From assembly GCA_026398875.1 (NCBI GenBank), contig JAPLSB010000016.1:1-64000 (forward strand): a stretch of DNA of 64,000 bases, in the 5' to 3' direction. Shown here in pieces: positions 52,788 to 60,319 of the stretch; position 1 is the first letter of the stretch, and each line of letters opens with the position of its first letter. Both the position numbers and the translations under genes were made by a program. Origin of the DNA: Gammaproteobacteria bacterium. Its GTDB lineage: Bacteria; Pseudomonadota; Gammaproteobacteria; Nevskiales; Nevskiaceae. The notes below the pieces were generated by a model. It ran no database searches, was not told where the DNA came from, and saw only the letters and a list, made by a program, of their open reading frames with translations.

Positions 52788-53003
52788 TCAGATCTTCGCG
52801 AGCATCACTTCGGTGGCCTTGAACACCGCCAGCACTTCCGAGCCGACCTGCAGGTTCAGGCTCTTGATCGAGCGCGTGGTGACGATCGACGTGACGATGC
52901 CGGATTCGGTTTCGACATCGACTTCGGACACGACCGGGCCGAGGACGATCTCGACGATGCGGCCGGGAATCTGGTTTCTGCTGTTGATCGCGTGGATCAC
53001 CAT
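52788..53003 (-). CDS. TOBE-domain molybdenum-pterin/molybdate-binding protein (Mop-like)
   Basis: 71 aa from the ATG at 53003, which follows TTGGAG at 6-nt spacing; a TTG at 53015 is in frame. The single Mop/TOBE domain has SRNQIPGRIVEI and VTSIVTTRSIKSLNLQVGSEVLAVFKATEVML, the diagnostic molbindin pattern. Mop proteins bind molybdate (or related oxyanions) and buffer or sense it. It is the first gene after the AT-rich promoter region. Confidence 0.9.
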   Translation of the reverse strand: MVIHAINSRNQIPGRIVEIVLGPVVSEVDVETESGIVTSIVTTRSIKSLNLQVGSEVLAVFKATEVMLAKI

Positions 53004-53072
53004 GACGCGCTCCAATGACTTCGGGGGTTAACGGAGCGCGAGGTTACGAGGGGCTATTTAGTATTTAAAGAA

Positions 53073-53092
53073 ATATAAAATGCTTTTTATAT
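53073..53092. promoter_or_regulatory. Perfect inverted repeat in an AT-rich promoter region
   Basis: ATATAAAA-TGCT-TTTTATAT is an 8-4-8 perfect palindrome about 70-90 bp upstream of the mop-like ATG (53003). The surrounding 53055-53105 is almost pure A/T. The TATA-type arms recall ModE operators, whose arms are TATA-rich, but the ModE flanking CG/GC bases are absent. Promoter or operator; direction toward mop is inferred. Confidence 0.55.
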
Positions 53093-53150
53093 GTAATTAA
53101 AAAAACGCATCGAGCGGCATCGGGATACCAGCGATGCCCCCGAGGTGCGC

Positions 53151-54605
53151 TCAGGCGGGCGTCAGCCCCAGACCGGATGCGACGCTGCGTGCATCGCCGG
53201 CCTCGTTCCGCAGGCTGTCGGGCATCACCAGCAGTTCGCGCGCCAGTGCTTGCGCCTGCTGGCGGATTTCCGGAACCGCCGTGGTTTCCCACAGTTCGCC
53301 CTTGCGCGGCGGACCGACCGTGAACAGGGTCGGCGACGGGGCGCCATCCCTCTGCAGCAGTCGGCCACTGGCGTCAGTCAGCAGGCCGAGGCCGATGTCG
53401 TCGACGCTGGCCAGCCCCTGCTCGCGCAGCGTGTTCAGCAATGGATGGTTCAGGCGCCGGTAATTGCTGTCCGGACCGGTGCAGTTGACCACGCGCTGCA
53501 CGCTGCGGATGACGATGTCGGCGCGGCCGCGCGGCCGCAGATGCACGTCGACGGCGTCACCGCGCTCGACGAATGCGACCGGGCGAGCGGCCAGCAGCTG
53601 CAACTGCCCCTGGTCGATCAGCCTTTGCACGGTTTCGAGGTTGCGAGGTGCGGCACGGTGGCGGTGGATATCCCACCAGGTCCGCGCGTGGCGCAGGAAG
53701 CGCAGCTGTTCCGGGCGCGGCAGGCGCTGCCACAGCGTCTGGCCGTGCGGACGCAGCGCATCCATCACCGAACGCCAGTCACCGCCACCGGCGATCACGT
53801 CGGCCACTTCGGCACGGATCAGGCGCATCAGCGCGCGAACGTTCGGCGCTGCCTGCGCGGGATCGAAGCCAAGCACATGGCGCGCCGCCGGCTGGTGCAC
53901 GCGCGGCAGCAAGCCACGCCGCGACACCACGTGGATGGCGCCGCGATGGCCGCGTTCGGCGAGCGACGCGATCCAGTCAAGCGTGGTCAGGCCGGAGCCG
54001 ACCAGCAGCACGGCGTCGTCGCGACGCAGTGAAATCAGTCCCTGCATCGACCAGGCATGGCTCTGGTACTTCGGCGATGAAAAGAACTGCCGGTCGTCGA
54101 CGGGCGGATCGGCGGGGCCTGGATTGCCAATCGCCAGCACCACGCGATCTGCTTCGATCGTGGAGCCCGACGCCAGCCGCAGCGTCGTCCGCGCCTGGCC
54201 TGCGGTACATCCCGTGACTTCGCCGTGAACGATTTCCAGGCGGACGTCACGCTGCGCCTGATCGGCAGCGGTGGCGAGCACGTCGCGCAGGTACTGCCCG
54301 TAGAGACGGCGCGGCACGAAAGCCGACGGGTTGACCAAGGCGTCGTCGCCGCGATAGTCGGCGAGCCAGCGCAGGAAATGGCCCGGCTGATCCGGGAAGG
54401 CGCTCATGCCCTCGGCGCGGACATTCAGCAGATGCCGGTCCGACTGCTCGCGATAGGCAATGCCGACACCGGCCGTTTCCGCGCGCTCGATCAGCACCAC
54501 GCGCAACGGCGACCGGGCTTCTCTCAACAGGTGGGTTGCCACCATCGTGCCGCTGAAACCCGCTCCAACGATGGCGATGACGGGGCACGGTGCGCGTCTG
54601 GTCAC
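53151..54605 (-). CDS. FAD/NAD(P)-binding protein (NAD_binding_9 / hydroxyacylglutathione-hydrolase-like family)
   Basis: 484 aa from a GTG at 54605, preceded by CAGGAAA; an ATG at 54653 has no site. The FAD Rossmann motif is VGAGFSGTM near the N-terminus, followed by GVGIAYRE and HLLNVRAEGMSAFPDQPGHF, the hallmark of the FAD-NAD(P)-binding (PF13454) family. A second nucleotide motif VGSGLTTLD lies at about residue 200. The enzyme class is a flavin-dependent oxidoreductase of unknown substrate. It has its own start upstream of the mop operon with a 147-bp AT-rich gap between. Confidence 0.83.
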   Translation of the reverse strand: MTRRAPCPVIAIVGAGFSGTMVATHLLREARSPLRVVLIERAETAGVGIAYREQSDRHLLNVRAEGMSAFPDQPGHFLRWLADYRGDDALVNPSAFVPRRLYGQYLRDVLATAADQAQRDVRLEIVHGEVTGCTAGQARTTLRLASGSTIEADRVVLAIGNPGPADPPVDDRQFFSSPKYQSHAWSMQGLISLRRDDAVLLVGSGLTTLDWIASLAERGHRGAIHVVSRRGLLPRVHQPAARHVLGFDPAQAAPNVRALMRLIRAEVADVIAGGGDWRSVMDALRPHGQTLWQRLPRPEQLRFLRHARTWWDIHRHRAAPRNLETVQRLIDQGQLQLLAARPVAFVERGDAVDVHLRPRGRADIVIRSVQRVVNCTGPDSNYRRLNHPLLNTLREQGLASVDDIGLGLLTDASGRLLQRDGAPSPTLFTVGPPRKGELWETTAVPEIRQQAQALARELLVMPDSLRNEAGDARSVASGLGLTPA

Positions 54606-55067
54606 GGCTTTTCCTGGCGAGAGTGTGATCAGGAGTATGGAAGCCGACAGCATTGGAACGTATGAACAAATAAGGCTGCGATCTAAAGCTCGATAGCTGA
54701 TTCCAATCTAAGCGCAGATCGAAACCGATGGCATTGCGCATGAGCGACTGCCGACAACGGTTGCGCGAAGCCGCGCGCGCCGGTCGCGATCGAGGCGCGT
54801 CGCGATGGCGAGGCCGCCGGCAACGGCCGCCGCCGTCACCACGGCTGTGCTGCCGTGCCAGTCGGGATCGCGGCGAACGACCGCTCCTCTGCCGGTCATC
54901 GCCGCTCATCCCGGTACATCGCTCTGGCATCAAGTTTTCCGAGGCGCAACCGCTAAGCCCCTCAACGGCAAGCACGCCGGAACGAAGCACGAAACGGGCA
55001 GCACAGCAGCAACCCCTCGACACGGTCATGAAGCCTGCCGAGAGCCAACCACTTAGGAGAATTGACC
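54606..55067. other. Intergenic region between the FAD protein and flagellin genes
   Basis: 462 bp without a credible gene. The left 100 bp is AT-richer and probably serves the divergent FAD-protein gene. The right part holds a sigma-28-type promoter (54930-54956) and a leader of about 110 nt, ending in AGGAGA (55055-55060), for flagellin. Confidence 0.6.
54930..54956 (+). promoter_or_regulatory. Sigma-28 (FliA) promoter for flagellin
   Basis: TCAAGTTT, 11 bp, then ACCGCTAA match the TAAAGTTT-N11-GCCGATAA consensus at 7/8 and 6/8 positions with exact spacing. It is followed 112 nt later by the flagellin ATG. Confidence 0.65.
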
Positions 55068-56222
55068 ATGGCCGCAATCATCAACACCAACGTGGCGTCT
55101 CTGAACGCGCAGCGCAATCTGTCGTCGTCGCAGAGCAGCATGAACACCTCCCTGCAGCGTCTGTCGTCGGGTCTGCGCATCAACAGCGCCAAGGACGACG
55201 CCGCAGGTCTCGCGATCTCGGAGCGCTTTACCGCGCAGATCCGCGGTCTCGATGTCGCCTCGCGCAATGCCAACGACGGCATCTCGCTGGCCCAGACGGC
55301 CGAAGGCGCCCTCGGCGAAGTCACCAACAACCTGCAGCGCATTCGTGAACTGGCCGTGCAGTCGGCCAACGCCTCGAACAGCTCGACCGACCGCGCCGCG
55401 CTGCAGACCGAAGCCGCGCAGCTGCTGTCCGAAGTCGATCGTGTTTCCAACCAGACCAAGTTCAACGGCGTGGCCCTGATCGACGGCAGCTTCACGTCGG
55501 CCGTGTTCCAGGTCGGTGCCAACTCCGGCGAAACGATCACCGTGTCGTCGCTGGTCGATGCCAATACCGCCGCGCTGGGTTCGGTCACCGCCGCCACCGG
55601 CCAGTCGAGTGCGGTCACCTCGATCGCCACGCTGACCGCCGTCGGTGCCGGTGCATTGCTGATCAATGGCACTGACGTTGGTGCCGGCATCGGCGCCGCG
55701 GGTTCGGCCCAGCAGCGCGTCGGCCAGGTCGTCGATGCGATCAACAACTATTCGACGACTACCGGCGTCAACGCTGCGTTCGATACCGCGACCAACCGCA
55801 TCGTGCTGACCTCGGAAGCTGACATCGCCGCGACCGGCACCGACGACGGCTCGCTGACCGGCTTTGACGTGACCGCGACCGATGGCGACGCAACCGCCAC
55901 GACCACCACCGGTCTGACCTCGCTCGACCTGTCGAGCTACGCCGGTGCCTCGCTGGCGATCAAGCAGATCGACTCGGCCCTTGGCCAGGTCAACTCGGCT
56001 CGCGCCACGCTCGGTGCGATCCAGAACCGCTTCAGCTCGGTCGTGTCGAACATCGCTTCGACCTCCGAGAACATGTCGGCCTCGCGCAGCCGCATCCAGG
56101 ATGCCGACTTCGCGAAGGAAACGGCCGCGATGACCCGCGGCCAGATCCTGCAGCAGGCCGGTACCGCGATCCTGTCGCAGGCCAACTCGGCGCCGCAGAA
56201 CGTGCTGAGCCTGCTGCGCTAA
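55068..56222 (+). CDS. fliC: Flagellin
   Basis: 384 aa; ATG at 55068 with AGGAGA at 55055-55060. The N-terminal D0/D1 domain ([33 protein letters not shown], residues 1-150) and the C-terminal D1/D0 domain (ending NVLSLLR) are canonical. The central variable region is short and Thr/Ala/Gly rich (about residues 165-290). Flagellin polymerises into the filament after export by the flagellar type III system. Only one flagellin gene is present in the window. Confidence 0.97.
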   Translation: MAAIINTNVASLNAQRNLSSSQSSMNTSLQRLSSGLRINSAKDDAAGLAISERFTAQIRGLDVASRNANDGISLAQTAEGALGEVTNNLQRIRELAVQSANASNSSTDRAALQTEAAQLLSEVDRVSNQTKFNGVALIDGSFTSAVFQVGANSGETITVSSLVDANTAALGSVTAATGQSSAVTSIATLTAVGAGALLINGTDVGAGIGAAGSAQQRVGQVVDAINNYSTTTGVNAAFDTATNRIVLTSEADIAATGTDDGSLTGFDVTATDGDATATTTTGLTSLDLSSYAGASLAIKQIDSALGQVNSARATLGAIQNRFSSVVSNIASTSENMSASRSRIQDADFAKETAAMTRGQILQQAGTAILSQANSAPQNVLSLLR

Positions 56223-56242
56223 TCAGCAAAGAGTAGGGCGGG

Positions 56243-56299
56243 GCCAGGTGGTCGCATTGCAGGCCTGATCGGGGACTGCAACGCGGGCACCTGGCTTTT
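56243..56299 (+). terminator. Terminator after flagellin
   Basis: GCCAGGTG (56243-56250) pairs with CACCTGGC (56288-56295), with an inner TTGCAG (56257-56262)/CTGCAA (56276-56281) stem and a TTTT tail at 56296-56299. It directly precedes the flaG ribosome binding site (AAGGAGG, 56302-56308). Confidence 0.65.
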
Positions 56300-56316
56300 A
56301 CAAGGAGGACCTGTCC

Positions 56317-56697
56317 ATGTCCGTGCCATCCAGTTCCGCCGTCAACGCGATCCAGGCCACCGCGGCCGTGGATCGTTTTGGCGTTTCCGCCGTCGTGCCC
56401 AGTGGCACGTCGAGCGTGTCGATCGCGCCGGTCGAACGGCCGGCCGACACCGCCGCCACCGAGCGCGCACCGGAGCCGGTGCAGCTTGCGCAAGCCGTGG
56501 ACGATCTGAACCAGCGCTTCAAGGACAGCCGTACCGATCTGCGCTTCAGCATCGACGAGGACAGCGGCCGCACGGTTGTTTCGATCGTCGATGCCGAGGA
56601 CGGCCGGCTGCTTCGGCAGATGCCGACCGAGGAGGCGCTGCGGGTGGCCAAGGCGCTTGATCAGGCCATCGGCACGCTGATCGAGCGCGTCGCCTGA
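56317..56697 (+). CDS. flaG: FlaG family flagellar protein
   Basis: 126 aa; AAGGAGG 8 nt before the ATG. The variable N-terminus is Ala/Val/Ser rich; the C-terminal half is the FlaG domain: LRFSIDEDSGRTVVSIVDAEDGRLLRQMPTEEAL. FlaG affects filament length in several bacteria. It sits between fliC and fliD as in many polar-flagellum loci. Confidence 0.92.
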   Translation: MSVPSSSAVNAIQATAAVDRFGVSAVVPSGTSSVSIAPVERPADTAATERAPEPVQLAQAVDDLNQRFKDSRTDLRFSIDEDSGRTVVSIVDAEDGRLLRQMPTEEALRVAKALDQAIGTLIERVA

Positions 56698-56728
56698 CGC
56701 GCCGCGATTTCTTCAGGAGTCCGTTTCC

Positions 56729-58066
56729 ATGGCATCGATCTCATCCGCCGGCATCGGCTCCGGTCTCGACGTCGCCAGCATCGTGTCGCAGCTGGTGGCG
56801 GCCGAGCGCAGCGGTCCCGACCAGCGCATCTCGGTCGCGACCACGCGCGCCAAGACGACGATTTCCGCAATCGGCAACTTCCGCTCGCTGGTGGCGAGCC
56901 TGCAGACCGCTGCCAAGGGCCTGCTGCCCGGCACCGCCGGCACGCCGAGCGCGCTGGCCAAGCTCAGCGCAACGTCCAGCAACCTCGAAGGTTTCACGGC
57001 GACCGCCGGCAACAAGGCGGTACCGGGCGATTACGCGATCGAGGTGCTGTCGCTGGCCACGGCCGGCAAGCGATCCAGTGGCATCTACGCCAATAGCGCG
57101 GCCGTGCTCGGCAACGGCGACGTCACGCTGAGCGCCGGCGGCAGCAGTTTCACCGTGACGCTGGCCGATGGCGCCAACACGCTGGCCGACCTGCGCGACA
57201 AGATCAATCAGGCCAGCAACAACACCGGCGTCGGCGCCACCATCGTCAACGACGAGGCAGGCGGTGGCGTGCGCCTGGTGCTGAGCGCTCGCAAGACCGG
57301 CACCACCAACACCGTGTCGCTGAGCAGCACGCTGCTGACCACCACCGAAACCCAGGCAGCGACCGATGCGGTGATCAAGGTCGATGGTTACACGACGACC
57401 AGCGCCACCAATGCGGTGACCACGGCCGTCGACGGGCTGACGCTGAACCTGCTGAAGGCCGAGCCCGGCAAGACCAGCACGCTGAGTGTCGGCGTCGACA
57501 CCAAGGCGTCCGAGCAGGCGGTGGCGACGTTCGTCAACGCGTACAACAACGTCATCAAGTTCATCAACACGCAGACCAAGTACGACGCTGCGACCGACAC
57601 CGCCGGCCTGCTGCTCGGCGATGCGGCAGTCCGCACTGCGACCCAGGCGATTCGCGGCGTCCTCGGCGCTGCCAACACCGAAGCCGGGACCTACCAGACA
57701 TTGTCGGCACTCGGCATCACCACCAGCGCAGACGGCACGCTTCAGTCGGACCCCGCGAAGTTCCAGAAGGCGCTGAGCACCGACTTCGCATCGGTGCAGC
57801 GGCTGTTCGCCGGCGACAACGGTCTGGCCACGAAGCTCGACGCGGTCAGCAAGCAGCTGCTCGGCGACGATGGTGCGATCAAGGCCCGCACTGATGGTCT
57901 CAACGCCCGGGTCAAGGACCTGGGCAAGCAGCAGCAGGCCGTCGATACGCGGATCGCGGCGTACGAGGCACGCACCCGCGCCCAGTTCACGGCGCTCGAC
58001 ACGCTGATGTCGAAGCTCGGCACGACCAGCACCTATCTGTCGCAGCAGCTGGCGAATCTGGGCTGA
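56729..58066 (+). CDS. fliD: Flagellar filament cap protein FliD
   Basis: 445 aa; AGGAG at 56715-56719 supports the ATG. The N-terminus (SSAGIGSGLDVASIVSQLV) and the C-terminal coiled coil (about 385-440, with ARTRAQFTALDTLMSKL) are FliD hallmarks. FliD caps the filament tip and helps flagellin insert. It follows flaG by 31 bp. Confidence 0.95.
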   Translation: MASISSAGIGSGLDVASIVSQLVAAERSGPDQRISVATTRAKTTISAIGNFRSLVASLQTAAKGLLPGTAGTPSALAKLSATSSNLEGFTATAGNKAVPGDYAIEVLSLATAGKRSSGIYANSAAVLGNGDVTLSAGGSSFTVTLADGANTLADLRDKINQASNNTGVGATIVNDEAGGGVRLVLSARKTGTTNTVSLSSTLLTTTETQAATDAVIKVDGYTTTSATNAVTTAVDGLTLNLLKAEPGKTSTLSVGVDTKASEQAVATFVNAYNNVIKFINTQTKYDAATDTAGLLLGDAAVRTATQAIRGVLGAANTEAGTYQTLSALGITTSADGTLQSDPAKFQKALSTDFASVQRLFAGDNGLATKLDAVSKQLLGDDGAIKARTDGLNARVKDLGKQQQAVDTRIAAYEARTRAQFTALDTLMSKLGTTSTYLSQQLANLG

Positions 58067-58086
58067 TCGCGACTGCGGCGGTCGAT

Positions 58087-58106
58087 CCCGCGCGGCCCGG
58101 CGCGGG
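58087..58106 (+). terminator. Terminator after fliD
   Basis: CCCGCGC (58087-58093) pairs with GCGCGGG (58100-58106) around a 6-nt loop, followed by CCTTTCCTTTT. Confidence 0.6.
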
Positions 58107-58216
58107 CCTTTCCTTTTGCCCGAGCCCTCGCGCCGGCCTGCCGACAGGCGGTCGGCCAATGCCGTCAGCCGTTTTGCCGCTCTGCTGAAAAGCCTGTCTT
58201 TTCCGTGGCTTGGCAC

Positions 58217-58243
58217 TCAAGAAACAGCTGCTTTCGCCGTTAA
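58217..58243 (+). promoter_or_regulatory. Sigma-28 (FliA) promoter for fliS
   Basis: TCAAGAAA, 11 bp, then GCCGTTAA. The -10 matches the GCCGATAA consensus at 7 of 8 positions and the spacing is identical to the flagellin promoter; the -35 is weaker. It lies 28 nt before the fliS ATG, giving a very short leader. Confidence 0.6.
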
Positions 58244-58270
58244 GGCAAGCACTGAAACACGGAGCGCGAC

Positions 58271-58672
58271 ATGGGCCACTACATGAACTCGGCAATGAAC
58301 CAGTACCGTCAGACCGGCATCGCCGCGGCGACGGTCGAGACCGATCCGGTCAAGCTGATCGAGATGCTGCTCGGTGGCGCGATCGACCGGCTGGCCTACG
58401 CGCGCGGCGCGATGCTGCGCAAGGAACGGGAAGCCAAGCACCATTACCTGAGCTCGGCGATGTCGATCATCGAGCACCTGCGTCTGGTGCTCGACCGCAA
58501 GGCCGGTGGCGAGATCGCCAGCAATCTGGGCCGGCTCTACGACTACATGCTCGGCCGCCTGCCGGCTGCCAACCTGGCCGACGACACGGCGGCAGTCGAC
58601 GAGGTGATCGGCCTGCTGCGCGAAATCAAGAGCGGCTGGGACGCCATGCCGAAGACCCCTCGGCCGCACTGA
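58271..58672 (+). CDS. fliS: Flagellar export chaperone FliS
   Basis: 133 aa; GGAG precedes the ATG by 6 nt. The family core is visible: NQYRQTGI, ETDPVKLIEMLLGGAIDRL, and LNxGLYDYM-like IASNLGRLYDYMLGRL. FliS keeps flagellin unfolded in the cytoplasm until export. It has its own sigma-28-type promoter after the fliD terminator. Confidence 0.95.
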   Translation: MGHYMNSAMNQYRQTGIAAATVETDPVKLIEMLLGGAIDRLAYARGAMLRKEREAKHHYLSSAMSIIEHLRLVLDRKAGGEIASNLGRLYDYMLGRLPAANLADDTAAVDEVIGLLREIKSGWDAMPKTPRPH

Positions 58673-58745
58673 GCCGACGGTGCCGGGCGCATGACGCGAC
58701 GACGGGCCCGCCGCTTGCAGCGCAGCCTCGTCCCACCGTCACCGG

Positions 58746-59315
58746 ATGGTTGCCGCGATGTCCGTCACTGATCCTGCCGCTGCGCCGCTGATCGGCGCGC
58801 CCAGCTACGAGGCCGCACTGCCGCTGGTCTGGACGCCGCTGGCCGAAACGCTCGGCGGCCTGCGCCGCGAGCAGTACAACGATGACAACCTGCGCGTGCT
58901 GGCAGCCGTTGCCGTGCTTGACGAAACGCGCGCCCCCGGCAGCAACGACGAATCGAGCCCGATCGACGCCGAGATCGGTCGGCTGAACCAGAAGCTCAAC
59001 CTGGTCATCGACCTGCTCGGCTTCCTGGTGGCGCAGCAGAGCGCTGCACAGCCCCCGGCGCGCGTGCGACTGTCATGGCAGGGGGCGGTGTTTGTCGGAC
59101 CGCAGACGCTCGGCGAGGTCGGCCTGCTCGGCTTGAGCCTGCATCGCAGCGTGCCGCAGCCGTTCGTCTGGCCGGTGCGGATCGCGCATGTCGATGGCGA
59201 GGAGCGGCATGCCCGCTTTGCGCCGTTCGGCGATGCGCTGCAGACCGCACTGGAGCGCCATGTCTTCCTGCGTCACCGCCGGGCCATTGCCGGCAATCGC
59301 CGCAGCGGTGTCTGA
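58746..59315 (+). CDS. Atypical PilZ-like protein, flagellar context
   Basis: 189 aa from the ATG at 58746 (an ATG at 58758 is also in frame; neither has a clear ribosome binding site). An N-terminal helical half with a coiled-coil stretch (IGRLNQKLNLVIDLLGFLV, about residues 77-95) precedes a beta-rich C-terminal half, LSWQGAVFVGPQTLGEVGLLGLSLH, that resembles PilZ-type barrels in size and place. The RxxxR and DxSxxG c-di-GMP motifs are not seen. Genes of this size sit between fliS and rpoN in related genomes. Function is inferred only from context. Confidence 0.65.
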   Translation: MVAAMSVTDPAAAPLIGAPSYEAALPLVWTPLAETLGGLRREQYNDDNLRVLAAVAVLDETRAPGSNDESSPIDAEIGRLNQKLNLVIDLLGFLVAQQSAAQPPARVRLSWQGAVFVGPQTLGEVGLLGLSLHRSVPQPFVWPVRIAHVDGEERHARFAPFGDALQTALERHVFLRHRRAIAGNRRSGV

Positions 59316-59397
59316 GCGGCGTTGCCGGCGACTGCCCGGTTGTCGCGAATGACCCTAGACTTGCGCGGCCGCTGTCCTGACCGATCCGCTTCGCTCC

Positions 59398-60033
59398 ATG
59401 CGCCTTGTTCTCGCTGATCCCCAGCCGCTGGTCCGCGCCGGCATTCGCCGCTTGTGCGAAGCCTTGGCCGGCATCGACGTCGTCGGCGAAACCGCGGATG
59501 GCCAGCAGCTGCTGGAACTGGTCGCACGGCAGTCGCCGGATCTGGTGCTGCTGGAACTGCAGTTGCCGACGCTGAACGGCATCGACGCGATCCAGCAGAT
59601 CCGTCGCCATTACCCGGCGACGGCGGCGATGGTGCTGTCGGCGCGTGGCGAAAGCTCGCAGGTGCGGGCAGCGCTGAAATCCGGTGCCGTGGGCTATCTG
59701 TCGAAGCAGGGCGAGGCCGTGGAGCTGGAACTGGCACTGAAGGCAGCGGCGCGCCGGCAGATCTACCTGAGTCCGGGCATTGCCCACAGCGTCGTCGGCC
59801 AGCGCAAGTCGGCGCGCGCCGAGGACAGCGTGACCTTGCCGCGGCGCCAGCAGCAGGTGCTGAGCCTGATCGCCCGCGGCAAGTCGACCAAGGAAATCGC
59901 CAACCTGATGGGCATCAGTGCCAAGACCGTCGAGACCCATCGCGCGCGGATGATGGATGCGCTCGGTCTGTACGGCACCAATGCGCTGATGCGCTATGCG
60001 ATCCGCACCGGTCTGGAAGGTGCCGAAGGCTGA
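59398..60033 (+). CDS. LuxR/NarL-type response regulator with Glu at the phosphorylation site
   Basis: 211 aa. The receiver domain (residues 1-118) keeps Asp7, the Ser of LSARG and the Lys of YLSKQG, but the phospho-acceptor Asp is replaced by Glu53 (LLELQLP, codon GAA at 59554-59556). The C-terminal HTH (about 145-205) is LuxR type: LPRRQQQVLSLIARGKSTKEIANLMGISAKTVETHRARMM. Glu at this position can mimic phosphorylation, so constitutive activity is possible. It lies between fliS/PilZ-like and rpoN. Confidence 0.88.
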   Translation: MRLVLADPQPLVRAGIRRLCEALAGIDVVGETADGQQLLELVARQSPDLVLLELQLPTLNGIDAIQQIRRHYPATAAMVLSARGESSQVRAALKSGAVGYLSKQGEAVELELALKAAARRQIYLSPGIAHSVVGQRKSARAEDSVTLPRRQQQVLSLIARGKSTKEIANLMGISAKTVETHRARMMDALGLYGTNALMRYAIRTGLEGAEG

Positions 60034-60199
60034 ATCGCGGCGTTGCGCCTGCGTGCTGGCGGGCTCCTGATGTCCTCGGCGCAGCCTGCGGACCTTGTGA
60101 TTTTTTTCGCGCCAACTTCGAGTTTTCCGCGAGTCCGGAACTTGCATTTCGACCAGCGCGGGCAATTCCCGGACCAGCGGCGAATCGCTCGATCAGCTT

Positions 60200-60235
60200 T
60201 TGACGCTTGTCAGGATTTTGCTGACATGCAGTCAG
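60200..60235 (+). promoter_or_regulatory. Candidate promoter/operator upstream of rpoN
   Basis: A TTGACG (60200-60205) resembling a -35 box is followed 15 bp later by the inverted repeat CTGAC-ATGCA-GTCAG (60221-60235). No good -10 box is seen at the right distance. The site lies about 85 bp upstream of the rpoN ATG. Confidence 0.3.
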
Positions 60236-60319
60236 GAAAAAACTGATTGGGGGAACCGGTCCGCTCATCAAAGATGCTCCCATCGAACAACGCGCCAGCC
60301 AGCGCACCGGGGAGCAGAC

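Noticed and set aside
54683-54712. TAAAGCTC followed by CCAATCTA, a possible second sigma-28 site
   Set aside because: The -35-like half matches but the -10 box fits poorly and lies about 360 bp upstream of flagellin.
54925-54941. A TGGCAT...TTTCC sequence resembling a sigma-54 promoter before flagellin
   Set aside because: The -12 element lacks the GC dinucleotide, and the same bases form a better sigma-28 match.
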